From: Spirochaetales bacterium | GTDB taxonomy: Bacteria > Spirochaetota > Spirochaetia > UBA9216 | Direction: 5' to 3' | DNA length: 64,000 bases | NCBI GenBank assembly: GCA_016839055.1 | Contig: JAEKNX010000001.1 | Span: 429,693 to 493,692 of the forward strand | In this document: positions 42,880-52,334 of the stretch, in pieces | Numbering within the stretch: the stretch's first letter is position 1 | Layout of the letters: each line of letters starts with the position of its first letter | The notes under the pieces: generated by a model | What the model was told of the DNA's origin: nothing | Databases searched by the model: none | What the model saw: only the letters and a program-made list of their open reading frames with translations | Program-made: the position numbers and the translations under genes

Positions 42880-43152
42880 TTACTGAGTATTAAGCATTTC
42901 AAATGAAAAAAAATCAATTTTGCCTTTTCCGGAAAAATTGAAATATAGAGGCTGAATTCCATTCTCTGATTCACATCGCGACCTGATATCAATCCACTCT
43001 TTTGTACTCCCTATCTTTATGGGAAATACAGCGATAATCCTGCTGAACCCTTTATCTGTGGAAACCAAGATTTTCCCTTTGGCTTTGCCTCTGATTTTTA
43101 TTGAAATTTCGTTTAGACCGTAAGGATAACCATGATATAGTTTATGCCGGTA
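42880..43152 (-). pseudogene. C-terminal remnant of a CBM6-like carbohydrate-binding protein
   Basis: A 90-codon frame open from an in-frame stop at 43153 to the stop at 42880, with no convincing start. The reading resembles the second half of a family 6 carbohydrate-binding module: GLNEISIKIRGKAKGKILV, then IGSTKEWIDIRSRC, then GIQPLYFNFSGKGKIDFFSF, matching the pattern of a beta-sandwich with a GxHDLYLxF-type strand and a terminal FxF. The rest of the gene is missing; the sequence beyond is the HTH-regulator gene. I call it a broken fragment. Confidence 0.6.
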
Positions 43153-43154
43153 TT

Positions 43155-43670
43155 ATGCGCACGAAGCGAAATGAAGATTCAAAATTATTGATACTCAATG
43201 GAATGGAAATAAAAAGAATTCGGGAGATCAGGGGGCTTTCCAGGGAACGCCTGTCTGAAATAAGCGGACTTCACATCAATTCCATAGGGGCGATAGAACG
43301 AGGGGAGAGGGATGTTTCCTGTATCAGCCAGACCTATATCTTTGCCTCTCTCGGCTGCAAAGCCATCCATGTGATGCCGGAATATGATCAGATCATTCTG
43401 CATGAAGGAGCAGGCGACTTTGTCCGCCGGGATGTTTTTTCTCTAAGGGATGCGCAGATCATCGCCTTCATAGGGGATATGCTCCGGCTGAGGCGGAAGG
43501 CGCTGGGGCTGGATCTGAGCCTGGTGGCGGAAAAAGCCGGAATTCACCTGAATACCCTCTGGAACATCGAAAAAGGGCTGGTTATCTCAACCGGCGCTAA
43601 TCTGCATAGACTCTATCTGGCTTTAAACCTGGAATGGATCAGCGCCTCAAAGGAAGGAATCCGGTTTTAG
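43155..43670 (+). CDS. XRE-family regulator with two helix-turn-helix domains
   Basis: A 171-aa protein from ATG at 43155 (a second ATG at 43203 would give 155 aa and also begin right before the first HTH). Two XRE-type DNA-binding domains are visible: the first around GLSRERLSEISGLHINSIGAIERG, the second around GLDLSLVAEKAGIHLNTLWNIEKG. The halves align, so it is an internal duplication, a single-chain pseudo-dimer. The second half is visibly richer in G and C than neighbouring genes. It lies directly upstream of the beta-helix lipoprotein gene, whose leader carries an inverted repeat that could be its operator. Confidence 0.72.
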   Translation: MRTKRNEDSKLLILNGMEIKRIREIRGLSRERLSEISGLHINSIGAIERGERDVSCISQTYIFASLGCKAIHVMPEYDQIILHEGAGDFVRRDVFSLRDAQIIAFIGDMLRLRRKALGLDLSLVAEKAGIHLNTLWNIEKGLVISTGANLHRLYLALNLEWISASKEGIRF

Positions 43671-43703
43671 CTCTGCACTTTCACAATGGAGAGTGTAGCT
43701 GGA

Positions 43704-43733
43704 TTGATCGTATTGTGGTATTTCTCCTATAGA
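43704..43733 (+). promoter_or_regulatory. Candidate promoter of the beta-helix lipoprotein gene
   Basis: TTGATC (43704-43709), an 18-base spacer and TATAGA (43728-43733). The following inverted repeat (43741-43771) would sit at the very start of the mRNA. Confidence 0.5.
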
Positions 43734-43740
43734 TAACTAT

Positions 43741-43771
43741 TTTAGAAAACTGATTGTTTCGGTTTTCTAAA
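43741..43771 (+). promoter_or_regulatory. 10-bp inverted repeat in the lipoprotein gene leader
   Basis: TTTAGAAAAC (43741-43750), an 11-base loop and GTTTTCTAAA (43762-43771), perfect. It ends just before the Shine-Dalgarno AAGGAG. It may be a regulator operator or an RNA hairpin. Confidence 0.7.
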
Positions 43772-43785
43772 CCAAGGAGAAAAAA

Positions 43786-44820
43786 ATGAAAACAGTTTTT
43801 AGGTTCCTCTTTACCCTGTCCATTATCGCGGGATTCTTTACCTCCTGTGATTTACCGGAGGCGGATCCTCCCGACGGATCTACCCCTTTCGCCGATATTA
43901 CCAAGGATACTGAACTGAAAGGGGGGATCTACACCATAGGTAACAGCTTCTATGTGGATGCCCTGCTGACAATTTCCGCGGGGAGTACGTTGAAGATGGA
44001 TCAAGGGGTCTGGATAAACGTGGAAACATCCAGCGGGGCGGGAAGAATTATCGCTATTGGAACCCCCGAGGAACCGATTATCTTCACTTCCAGCTCTTTA
44101 TCTTCTTCCCCCGGGGACTGGCAGGGATTAGTGATAGATAATAATGGTTCTGTATTCCGTTATTGTGAATTTCGTTATGCCGATACCGCCCTGGAAGTGA
44201 ACGGGAACAATGTCACTGTGGAGGGCTGTGTCTTCACAAAAAATAAAACCGGCCTCGATACCACCGATACTACCTCAGGTTTCTCACTTGCCTCCAGTAC
44301 TTTTAATGAGAACACCCATCCCCTGATTATCAATTCCAGCTTCAATCTGGATGATTCCAATACATTCACCGGAAACACCTGGCAGAGGATTCGTTTCACC
44401 GGCAGTACCATCATCGCGGCCAGAACCTGGGCTGTAACATCCGTGCCCATTTTCTGCAGCAACGCGTTCTATGTGGATGCCCTGCTGACCATTTTTCCAG
44501 GAGTAAGCCTGACCATGGGAGATGGAGTCTGGATCGATGTGGAAGCATCCAGCGGAGTAATCCTTGCTTCGGGAACTGCCCTCGCTCCAATCAGGTTTAC
44601 TTCCGCCGCCGCAGTCCCGTCAGCAGGAGACTGGTCAGGAATCTGGATTGAAAACAGCGGCAGTGTTTTTGAATACTGTGAGTTCAGCTATGCCGATGTG
44701 GCTTTGGATGTTTCTGTAACAACGCTGACAGTGGAATACTCAACTTTTTCAAATAATTCCGTCCATATAGAACCTAATAGTACTACTTTTGTGTTGTCCG
44801 GAACTAACACAAAAGATTGA
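43786..44820 (+). CDS. Lipoprotein with duplicated parallel beta-helix
   Basis: A 344-aa lipoprotein: signal MKTVFRFLFTLSIIAG and lipobox FFTSC (Cys about 21). The mature part is two related ~140-residue halves, each with FYVDALLTI, DGVWI(D/N)VE, PIxFTS, GDW, GSVFxYCEF, YADxAL (first around 65-185, second around 240-340). The pattern is a parallel beta-helix, a fold often used to bind or cut polysaccharides, but no catalytic residues are identifiable. A strong AAGGAG lies before the ATG. G/C-rich codon use differs from the surrounding genes. Confidence 0.8.
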   Translation: MKTVFRFLFTLSIIAGFFTSCDLPEADPPDGSTPFADITKDTELKGGIYTIGNSFYVDALLTISAGSTLKMDQGVWINVETSSGAGRIIAIGTPEEPIIFTSSSLSSSPGDWQGLVIDNNGSVFRYCEFRYADTALEVNGNNVTVEGCVFTKNKTGLDTTDTTSGFSLASSTFNENTHPLIINSSFNLDDSNTFTGNTWQRIRFTGSTIIAARTWAVTSVPIFCSNAFYVDALLTIFPGVSLTMGDGVWIDVEASSGVILASGTALAPIRFTSAAAVPSAGDWSGIWIENSGSVFEYCEFSYADVALDVSVTTLTVEYSTFSNNSVHIEPNSTTFVLSGTNTKD

Positions 44821-44843
44821 TCTTTTTTATCCCGAGCATGAAT

Positions 44844-44877
44844 AATCCCGGTATTAACAGATACCGGGATTTTTTTT
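44844..44877 (+). terminator. Terminator after the beta-helix lipoprotein gene
   Basis: A perfect 11-bp stem (AATCCCGGTAT 44844-44854 with ATACCGGGATT 44861-44871), a 6-base loop and T's to 44877. Confidence 0.95.
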
Positions 44878-45111
44878 AATGAAATACGCATAATATAATG
44901 CACAAAAAACGGCTTCTGTATGATAAGCGCTCCCTGTAAAGCTTTCGATGCCGATAAAAGAATAATCTGAGTAGAAAACAAGGCTGTTTTTAAATATGGG
45001 AAGCATTAGGAAGCGAAGAGCATAATGAAAGCAAGAGTCAGCCAGCAAAAAACCGAATATTTCACATCGGTCTTGAAAAGCAGAGGAATTAATCGTAATT
45101 TCTGAGTTACT

Positions 45112-47931
45112 ATGGATAAAATTATAATCAAGGGTGCCCGAGAGCACAATCTTAAGAATATTGATCTTGAACTTCCGCGTGACAAGCTGATTGTCATCTC
45201 AGGTCTCAGCGGAAGCGGTAAATCTTCACTGGCCTTCGATACCATCTTTGCCGAAGGGCAGCGACGCTATGTAGAATCATTATCTTCCTATGCCAGGCAG
45301 TTCCTTGGCAGACTCGATAAGCCGGATATAGATTACATTGAAGGTCTGTCGCCAGCAATATCTATCGAACAGAAAACGACTCATAGAAACCCCAGATCAA
45401 CGGTTGGAACGGTTACCGAAATATATGATTACCTCAGGCTTCTTTATGCCAGGATAGGACGTCCACATTGTCCAAAATGTGGAAAGGAGATAAAGGAGCA
45501 GTCGGTTGATCAGATAATTGATACAATAATGAACTATCCTGTCGAAAGCAAAATTATGCTCCTCGCACCAATCGTAAAAGGCAAGAAAGGAGAGCATCAG
45601 AAAATTATTGATGACTCCGCGAAGGCCGGATTTGCCCGTGTTAGAATTGACGGGATTGCAGTAAGCCTTGAAGATGAAATAAAGCTTGAAAAAAACAAGA
45701 AACATACAATCGAGATAATCGTCGACAGAATTAAAATTGTCGAAGATATCAGAAAAAGGCTTTCGGAATCAGTTGAAACCTGTCTTGATATTGCCGACGG
45801 CCAGATGGCCGTCGTCCGTAAAGATGAAAACGGTGAACATTATGAATATTTTTCCCGAAAAAACTCCTGTGCCGACTGCGGAATAAGCATACCTGAGCTT
45901 CAGCCTCGTCTTTTCTCTTTTAATAATCCTGAGGGAGCCTGTCCGGTCTGTTCCGGTATCGGGATGACCCTGGAATTTGACTCTGCCCTTGTTATCCCCG
46001 ATATGAGCCAGTCCTTCAATGAAGGAGCCGTGAAGACGCATAATCCCGAGGCCAACTGGCATAGGAGCTGGTTTGAAGCCCTGTCAGACCACTTCGGCTT
46101 CAGTCTTGACACACCTTTTGATCAGCTGCCCGCCGATATTGTAAATATAATCCTCTATGGCTCTGATGAATCAATAGACGTTAAATATATAAATAAAAAG
46201 AATACCGGGAAATTCGAGTATACCTCTGATTTTAAGGGAATTCTTTCTGAACTTAAACGCCGATATTTTGAATCTTCGAGCAATTATATAAAAGAATGGC
46301 TGGAAGGCTTCATGAACCAGAATAAATGTACTGCCTGCGGAGGGAAAAGGCTGAGGGCTGAAAGTCTAGGAGTCCTGGTCAATAACAGAAACATACATGA
46401 TGTTACTCTAATGTCGGTAAATGAAGCCATCGATTTTTTCGAGAAAATTGATCTTAACGAAACCGAATCAAAAATATCAGCTCAGATTATGAAGGAAATT
46501 AATTCAAGACTTGGATTCATGAAAAGTGTCGGACTCGAATATCTCACCCTCGAGCGAAAAGCTGCCACTCTTTCAGGCGGTGAGGCTCAGAGAATAAGAC
46601 TCGCAACCCAGATTGGTTCTTCCCTCGTGGGAGTCCTCTACATTCTTGATGAGCCTACTATAGGTCTTCATCAGAGGGATAATAAGCGGCTGATTGATAC
46701 TCTGGAACACCTCAGGGATATCGGAAATACGCTGATAGTCGTCGAGCATGATGAGCAGACTCTGAAGACGGCCGATTATATAGTCGATCTCGGCCCGGGA
46801 GCCGGGGTTCACGGCGGACATGTTACGGCACAGGGAACTTATGCTGAGATAATAAGAAATCCCGATAGTATTACCGGCAGATATCTCTCAGGAAAGATTA
46901 AGATTGCTGTGCCTGAAAAAAGACGTGAGGGAAACGGGCTGGCTATATCAGTCAGAGGAGCCAGCGAAAACAATCTTAAAGCAATCAATGTTGATTTTCC
47001 GCTCGGGAAATTCGTGGTTATCACCGGTGTTTCCGGTTCAGGCAAGTCTACTCTGATGGGCGATATTCTGTATCCTGCTCTCAATAATTTTATAAACAGA
47101 TCACATAAAAAATGCGGCAGCTTCGAATCGATCGAAGGAATGGAAAATATCGACAAGATAATAAATATTGATCAATCGGCAATCGGCCGCACGCCCCGAT
47201 CTAATCCTGCTACCTACGTAGGACTTTTCACGCCAATCCGTGAACTTTTCGCCGGACTGCCGGAATCCAAGGCCAGGGGGTACAAACCCGGGCGATTCTC
47301 CTTCAACGTGAAGGGCGGCCGCTGCGAGCAATGTCAGGGCGACGGAACAAAGAAGATCGAGATGCACTTCCTCGCCGATGTATATGTAACCTGTGACGTC
47401 TGCGGCGGAAAAAGGTTTAATAGAGATACTCTCGATGTAAGGTATAAAGGGAAAAATATTTACGAAGTTCTGGAGATGACGGTTGAAGAGAGCCTGGAGT
47501 TCTTTAAAAATATTCCAAAAATCAGAAACAAGCTGCAGACTCTTTCTGAGGTAGGTCTCGAGTATATAAAGCTTGGGCAGTCTGCACTGACGCTTTCAGG
47601 CGGCGAGGCGCAGCGGGTTAAACTCTCACTTGAACTTTCCAAGAGAAGTACCGGCAAAACCTTCTACATCCTTGATGAGCCTACTACCGGTCTGCATTTT
47701 GCCGACGTCAAGAAACTGCTTGAGGTCCTTCAGATGCTTGTTGATAAGGGCAATACGATTGTTTTGATAGAACATAATCTTGATGTAATCAAGCAGGCCG
47801 ACCATCTGATAGATCTAGGCCCGGAAGGCGGCGACAAGGGCGGCAGGATTGTAGCTCAGGGAAGTCCTGAAGAGGTTGCCGCCGAAAGCCGTTCCTATAC
47901 GGGGCATTATCTTAAAGAAGTTCTTGGCTGA
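45112..47931 (+). CDS. uvrA: Excinuclease ABC subunit A
   Basis: A 939-aa UvrA, the damage-recognition ATPase of nucleotide excision repair. Both ABC units are complete: Walker [15 protein letters not shown] and [13 protein letters not shown]; signatures [12 protein letters not shown] and [12 protein letters not shown]; Walker B with [12 protein letters not shown] and [12 protein letters not shown]. Zinc sites occur as CPKCG and CADCG/CPVC, and the second set as [16 protein letters not shown]. There is no obvious Shine-Dalgarno before the ATG, and about 230 bases without a gene precede it. Confidence 0.98.
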   Translation: MDKIIIKGAREHNLKNIDLELPRDKLIVISGLSGSGKSSLAFDTIFAEGQRRYVESLSSYARQFLGRLDKPDIDYIEGLSPAISIEQKTTHRNPRSTVGTVTEIYDYLRLLYARIGRPHCPKCGKEIKEQSVDQIIDTIMNYPVESKIMLLAPIVKGKKGEHQKIIDDSAKAGFARVRIDGIAVSLEDEIKLEKNKKHTIEIIVDRIKIVEDIRKRLSESVETCLDIADGQMAVVRKDENGEHYEYFSRKNSCADCGISIPELQPRLFSFNNPEGACPVCSGIGMTLEFDSALVIPDMSQSFNEGAVKTHNPEANWHRSWFEALSDHFGFSLDTPFDQLPADIVNIILYGSDESIDVKYINKKNTGKFEYTSDFKGILSELKRRYFESSSNYIKEWLEGFMNQNKCTACGGKRLRAESLGVLVNNRNIHDVTLMSVNEAIDFFEKIDLNETESKISAQIMKEINSRLGFMKSVGLEYLTLERKAATLSGGEAQRIRLATQIGSSLVGVLYILDEPTIGLHQRDNKRLIDTLEHLRDIGNTLIVVEHDEQTLKTADYIVDLGPGAGVHGGHVTAQGTYAEIIRNPDSITGRYLSGKIKIAVPEKRREGNGLAISVRGASENNLKAINVDFPLGKFVVITGVSGSGKSTLMGDILYPALNNFINRSHKKCGSFESIEGMENIDKIINIDQSAIGRTPRSNPATYVGLFTPIRELFAGLPESKARGYKPGRFSFNVKGGRCEQCQGDGTKKIEMHFLADVYVTCDVCGGKRFNRDTLDVRYKGKNIYEVLEMTVEESLEFFKNIPKIRNKLQTLSEVGLEYIKLGQSALTLSGGEAQRVKLSLELSKRSTGKTFYILDEPTTGLHFADVKKLLEVLQMLVDKGNTIVLIEHNLDVIKQADHLIDLGPEGGDKGGRIVAQGSPEEVAAESRSYTGHYLKEVLG

Positions 47932-47932
47932 T

Positions 47933-50900
47933 TTGAAAAAGGAACTGGTTCTCCTTCTGTTAATATTTACATTAGGTCTCAATTTAGTATGGGCCGTTGA
48001 GCAAGAGTATTCAGAACTCTATCTTCAAACTGTAGGAGAGGACATCAGGACCTCCAGTTTTTATGAATTATCGGTATGGTGCGGGCGGCTGGAGCTTAGT
48101 ACGGACGGCTCAGCAGATCAGATGAGGAGCCGCCTCTATAAATATTACAAGGTCGAAACGCCAGGCCGTGAAGCAAAGGCTGAAGCCGCCGGAGGTAATC
48201 TGATAACCATCGAAACGGCCGATAATCTTGATTATTTCACAATTGAAAAAATAGATGAAAATTACGTTGAAATAGTCGGGGATGTAGTATTGATCCTCAC
48301 CGATGAAAAAAATGGTGAAAAGCATAAAATAAAAGCTGATAAGATAATATTCAATTTTAAGGAAGATTACCTTACGGCCACTGGAAACATTGAATATATT
48401 CTCGAAAGTGCGGAAAAAACCGAAAATTACAGAGGAGACAAGATTACCTTCAATGTTGAAACCTGGGAGGGACTTTTTTATAAGGGGATATCACAGGAAG
48501 ATCAGAAAATTGATGATAAGGATGTTACCTTCTATTTTAAAGGCGATCTCATAAACAAGACCGAAGATAATTTCGTTATTCTCGAGAAGGGAGAAATTAC
48601 ATCCTGTGATCTCGATTCTCCGCATTTTAAGCTTAAAGCCGAAAAACTCTGGATGCTTTCGGAAGATGAATGGGCAATTTTAAGTGGTGTCCTTTATATC
48701 GGAAGAGTCCCTATGCTGTATATCCCTGCCTTTCTGATGGCAGGCGATGAAATCTTTTTCAATCCTGTCTTCGGCCATATGAATGATTACGGATATTTTC
48801 TTCAGACAACTACTTATCTTATTGGTGAAAAGGCCAAGGATGATTCTACATTTTCCTTTTTACAGAGTGATGAGTCATCGTCCTACAATAAATTAAGCGG
48901 CATCTATCTTACAGCAGACGATGAGGTTGCAGCGGAAAAGAAAAAGTTTATTGATTCCTTCGCCGATGATGACTATCTTAAGCTGATTCTCGATTATTAT
49001 TCCAGTCTGGGTTTGTACGGCGCCATAAACGGTGAGATAAACAAGCTGCTGTTCATTAATGATCTGTCAATTCAGGCTTCAATCGCCCGGACAAGAAAGA
49101 TCGAATTACTCAATAACGCGTATACTCATCTCTTTGCAGATGATGACGGCATTTACGGTAGTATCTGGGAATCGAGTTTTTTTTATGATGTAAAACTTCC
49201 ATTTCGCTATGATCTCGACCTTTCTCTGATGCTTGAACTCGGATGGTTTGACTTTGATCTTGTTCTGCAGAGTTATTCTGATAATTACTATAAGGATGTT
49301 TTTTCCGGAAGAACGGAAAATCTGGATTTACTCGGTATGCTTAATGCTAGTTCAACCTCCTCCTCAACGGCCACCGCTGTAACAAGCGCGGACTGGGAAT
49401 TTATTGCTTCTTTTACACCGGAACTTGACTTTCTTAAGCCATGGGTGTCGAAATTATCCATATCATCTTTACAGACTTCAATTGACTGGAGATCAAAAAA
49501 AATCGATTCATCCTATGCCGTCGACTCATCTGTTTATGATGATACAGTGGATTATTTCTTTTTTCCGCAGGAATATATACTGCCGAGTTTCAGTGCCGAG
49601 CTCAACGGGCAGCTGCTTCCATTCGGTGGATCCGGTAAAGAAAAAGATGAAGGGAAAAAAGAGAAAAATGAGGCAATGGAACTTCGTCCCCCCTGGGGAA
49701 ATAACACCGATGAAATTGTAAAGAAGCCTGATAACATTGGGGAATTTCTGCTGCCTGATATACTTCCGGATATTGAGATTGAAACTGGGACGGTATGGGG
49801 TACGGGAGACATTTTTACAAACAAACTCCTTTACAGCATAAAACCGACTTACTTCAATAAAACTCAGCTTAAAATGTCGGATTGGAATACTCCGGAGGAT
49901 ATTGATATTACCGATATTGAATATTCTGTACAGGCAGCGGGACTCGTGGCGTCCTTAAGCTACAAAGCTGGTATTTTCGGAGATTTTATAAGCATCATGG
50001 ATACTCTGAAATTCACCGGAAATTGGGGTCAGCATTATAATATGGGAACGCTTACGGCCGATGAACAGGAAAAATTTATTCTCGAGGATAATCAGGCTTC
50101 AGAGTTGACCCTGCTTAACAGTTTTCAAATAACTGCCCGGCCTTTAATGGGAGTTCAACCGCTATCAGGCTCGAAGCTGACTTATTACTTTTATAATGAG
50201 ATATATGACTATGATTATTCGATTGGTTCGGAAAGCTTCCTGACACGCGTAATGATGCTGGACAGTGACTCAGTAACAAAGCACAGCCTTGAGTTGTCTA
50301 TGCCGCTTGTTGTCGGTGATTACAAACAGACGCTGACCCTGTCCAGTACGATTCCTCCGATTGACTTGAAAGCAAGCGGAACTCTTCTTGTAGAAGCTGG
50401 AATAAGTAAGACTCAGCTGAATACTGCCATTTCTGAATCTGATGATGTCCTGTCTTTTGATCCTCTTACTCTTAATGAACGTCTGAGCTTCATGGATGAT
50501 ACATATATAGACAGCAGCATCAGCTATAATTATGAACAATTAAATTTTGAGAAAAATATAACATCGGGTAAAATATCCCTATTTGATAAGGATTTGACTC
50601 TGACATCAAAATTTATCTATGATTTTACAAGTAATGAGGTTTCCGAATTAAGTGCCGATTTAACAGTTTTTGACTTTTTCTTATATTGGAAAGGTTATCA
50701 TACTGAAGAGTATGATTTTAACGTTGATTCTGGCTGGCAATCTACGGGAAGTCAGAGTTTTCAGGCAAAGGATTTAAAAGCAGGTTTAAATTCCAAATCC
50801 GAGACTTATAGTCTATGGAAAAACAGGATTAAATTTGATTACAATCTAAATAGTTTCATAGATTTTGATCTGGTGCAGTTTACTGATTCTGTTTTTAATT

Positions 50901-51301
50901 TCAGTCTTGCCTTTGATTTCGAAATATTTGAGTTTTTAACACTCACCCTCAAGTCGGTGAGTGAAAACACAGTGCTGTACAAATATATAACTGACTATAC
51001 TAATGTTATTGGGGTCAGTACGCTTAATATTTTCGAGGATTTGCTGAAATCATTTAATTTTTTTGATATCAACGACAGATATGAGTCAAATTTTAATTTG
51101 AAAACGATAAGTGTCGGTCTTTCCCACGACCTTCACGATTGGGATCTGAATGTCGACTACTCGGGTAAACCCTGGGTTGATGAATCATCCGGAATTCCGA
51201 AATATGAATGGGAAAATAAGCTCAGTATTTATCTAAAGTGGAAATCTATAACGGATATTAAGACCGAAATTGAAATAGATAAGGGCGATATCAGTTTTTA
51301 A
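47933..51301 (+). CDS. LptD-like outer-membrane assembly protein
   Basis: A 1122-aa protein. After a signal peptide (about 1-22) come an N-terminal OstA-like beta-jellyroll region (VEIVGDVVLILTDEKNGEKHKIKADKIIFNF, VTFYFKGDLINKTEDNFVILEKGEITSCD, LYIGRVPMLYIPAFLMAGDEIFF) and a long C-terminal beta-barrel. LptD inserts lipopolysaccharide into the outer membrane; spirochaetes without LPS also carry relatives (T. pallidum TP0515, from memory), probably for other glycolipids. Residues about 37-70 look like a SAP/helix-extension-helix motif, odd for a periplasmic position. The start is TTG at 47933, 2 bases after uvrA; the longer frame inside uvrA is not homologous. Confidence 0.8.
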   Translation: MKKELVLLLLIFTLGLNLVWAVEQEYSELYLQTVGEDIRTSSFYELSVWCGRLELSTDGSADQMRSRLYKYYKVETPGREAKAEAAGGNLITIETADNLDYFTIEKIDENYVEIVGDVVLILTDEKNGEKHKIKADKIIFNFKEDYLTATGNIEYILESAEKTENYRGDKITFNVETWEGLFYKGISQEDQKIDDKDVTFYFKGDLINKTEDNFVILEKGEITSCDLDSPHFKLKAEKLWMLSEDEWAILSGVLYIGRVPMLYIPAFLMAGDEIFFNPVFGHMNDYGYFLQTTTYLIGEKAKDDSTFSFLQSDESSSYNKLSGIYLTADDEVAAEKKKFIDSFADDDYLKLILDYYSSLGLYGAINGEINKLLFINDLSIQASIARTRKIELLNNAYTHLFADDDGIYGSIWESSFFYDVKLPFRYDLDLSLMLELGWFDFDLVLQSYSDNYYKDVFSGRTENLDLLGMLNASSTSSSTATAVTSADWEFIASFTPELDFLKPWVSKLSISSLQTSIDWRSKKIDSSYAVDSSVYDDTVDYFFFPQEYILPSFSAELNGQLLPFGGSGKEKDEGKKEKNEAMELRPPWGNNTDEIVKKPDNIGEFLLPDILPDIEIETGTVWGTGDIFTNKLLYSIKPTYFNKTQLKMSDWNTPEDIDITDIEYSVQAAGLVASLSYKAGIFGDFISIMDTLKFTGNWGQHYNMGTLTADEQEKFILEDNQASELTLLNSFQITARPLMGVQPLSGSKLTYYFYNEIYDYDYSIGSESFLTRVMMLDSDSVTKHSLELSMPLVVGDYKQTLTLSSTIPPIDLKASGTLLVEAGISKTQLNTAISESDDVLSFDPLTLNERLSFMDDTYIDSSISYNYEQLNFEKNITSGKISLFDKDLTLTSKFIYDFTSNEVSELSADLTVFDFFLYWKGYHTEEYDFNVDSGWQSTGSQSFQAKDLKAGLNSKSETYSLWKNRIKFDYNLNSFIDFDLVQFTDSVFNFSLAFDFEIFEFLTLTLKSVSENTVLYKYITDYTNVIGVSTLNIFEDLLKSFNFFDINDRYESNFNLKTISVGLSHDLHDWDLNVDYSGKPWVDESSGIPKYEWENKLSIYLKWKSITDIKTEIEIDKGDISF

Positions 51302-51330
51302 ACAGTTAAAGTGAATTGAGAGTTTTTAAC

Positions 51331-51360
51331 TTGACGCATCGGCGTTCGATTCGCTAAACT
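51331..51360 (+). promoter_or_regulatory. Candidate promoter of phoH
   Basis: TTGACG (51331-51336), an 18-base spacer and TAAACT (51355-51360). The leader would be only about 11 bases and contain just the Shine-Dalgarno. Confidence 0.45.
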
Positions 51361-51377
51361 TGTCCCAAGGAGAAGTT

Positions 51378-52334
51378 TTGGGTAATAGTTTTACCATTGT
51401 TCTTGAAGATCATGATAAGCTCACTGAAATGTGCGGCGTAAATGACGAAAATCTAAAAACAATCGAAGATCTTATCGGATCGAAGATCTATTCACAAGGG
51501 AACGAGATCCGTCTCGATTCTGATAATGTCGAAAAACAGTCTCTATTCAGAGAGATTATCAGGAAAATGCAGCAGTATCAGCAGGAAGGAAGATTCATCG
51601 ATTCGGTTTTAATCAAGACGACAACCGATTCGATTGTTAATCATCACGCCTTAGACAGAGCCCTTCTAGAGCGTAAATCAATAATTCTTCCGGGTGGAAC
51701 AAAGGTTTATCCAAGATCAGTACGGCAGGCTGCATATATCGAAAACATTGAAAATAATGAGATCGTGTTTGGGGTAGGCCCAGCCGGAACAGGGAAAACA
51801 TACCTTGCTGTAGCAGCCGCCCTGCGCGAAGTTCTCAGTAAAAATAAAAAAAAGTTAATTATTACCAGGCCGGTAGTTGAGGCTGGAGAGAGTCTCGGGT
51901 TTCTGCCCGGGGATCTTACTCAAAAGTTGAACCCCTACCTTAAGCCGATATATGACGCGATGGATAGATTTCTGTCATATGAAATGATAGCAAAAATGGA
52001 AGAAAATCGTCTTATAGAAATTGCCCCGCTTGCTTATATGAGGGGACGAAGTCTAAACGACAGTTTTATAATACTCGATGAAGCCCAGAACACCACCCGC
52101 GCGCAGATGAAAATGTTTCTTACGAGGATAGGAGAGGGATCTCAGGCGATAATTACAGGAGATGTTACGCAGATAGATCTTTCGTCAGATGATAAATCAG
52201 GCCTAATTCACGCCGTGGACATCCTCAAGGGGATAAATGGTATTTCATTTACTTTTTTCGACACAAGAGATGTTGTAAGGAAAAAAATTATGAAGTATAT
52301 TATTCAGGCTTATGAAAAAGACAGCGGAAGATAG
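51378..52334 (+). CDS. PhoH family ATPase
   Basis: A 318-aa PhoH-like P-loop ATPase, probably an RNA-processing helicase-like protein. Walker A GPAGTGKT lies near 133-140, Walker B SFIILDEAQN near 225, and the N-terminal region is KH-like. The start is TTG at 51378 with AAGGAG 5 bases upstream; an earlier in-frame TTG at 51360 has no such signal. It overlaps the pgpH gene. phoH-pgpH-ybeY is a common bacterial gene cluster concerned with ribosome and envelope maintenance. Confidence 0.92.
   Translation: MGNSFTIVLEDHDKLTEMCGVNDENLKTIEDLIGSKIYSQGNEIRLDSDNVEKQSLFREIIRKMQQYQQEGRFIDSVLIKTTTDSIVNHHALDRALLERKSIILPGGTKVYPRSVRQAAYIENIENNEIVFGVGPAGTGKTYLAVAAALREVLSKNKKKLIITRPVVEAGESLGFLPGDLTQKLNPYLKPIYDAMDRFLSYEMIAKMEENRLIEIAPLAYMRGRSLNDSFIILDEAQNTTRAQMKMFLTRIGEGSQAIITGDVTQIDLSSDDKSGLIHAVDILKGINGISFTFFDTRDVVRKKIMKYIIQAYEKDSGR

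Noticed and set aside
44878-45111. Possible gene before uvrA
   Set aside because: Only minus-strand frames crossing into uvrA are open; no start signal or family resemblance. I see nothing in this stretch.
47876-47932. N-terminal extension of the LptD-like gene
   Set aside because: Overlaps uvrA in another frame; the signal peptide begins at TTG 47933.
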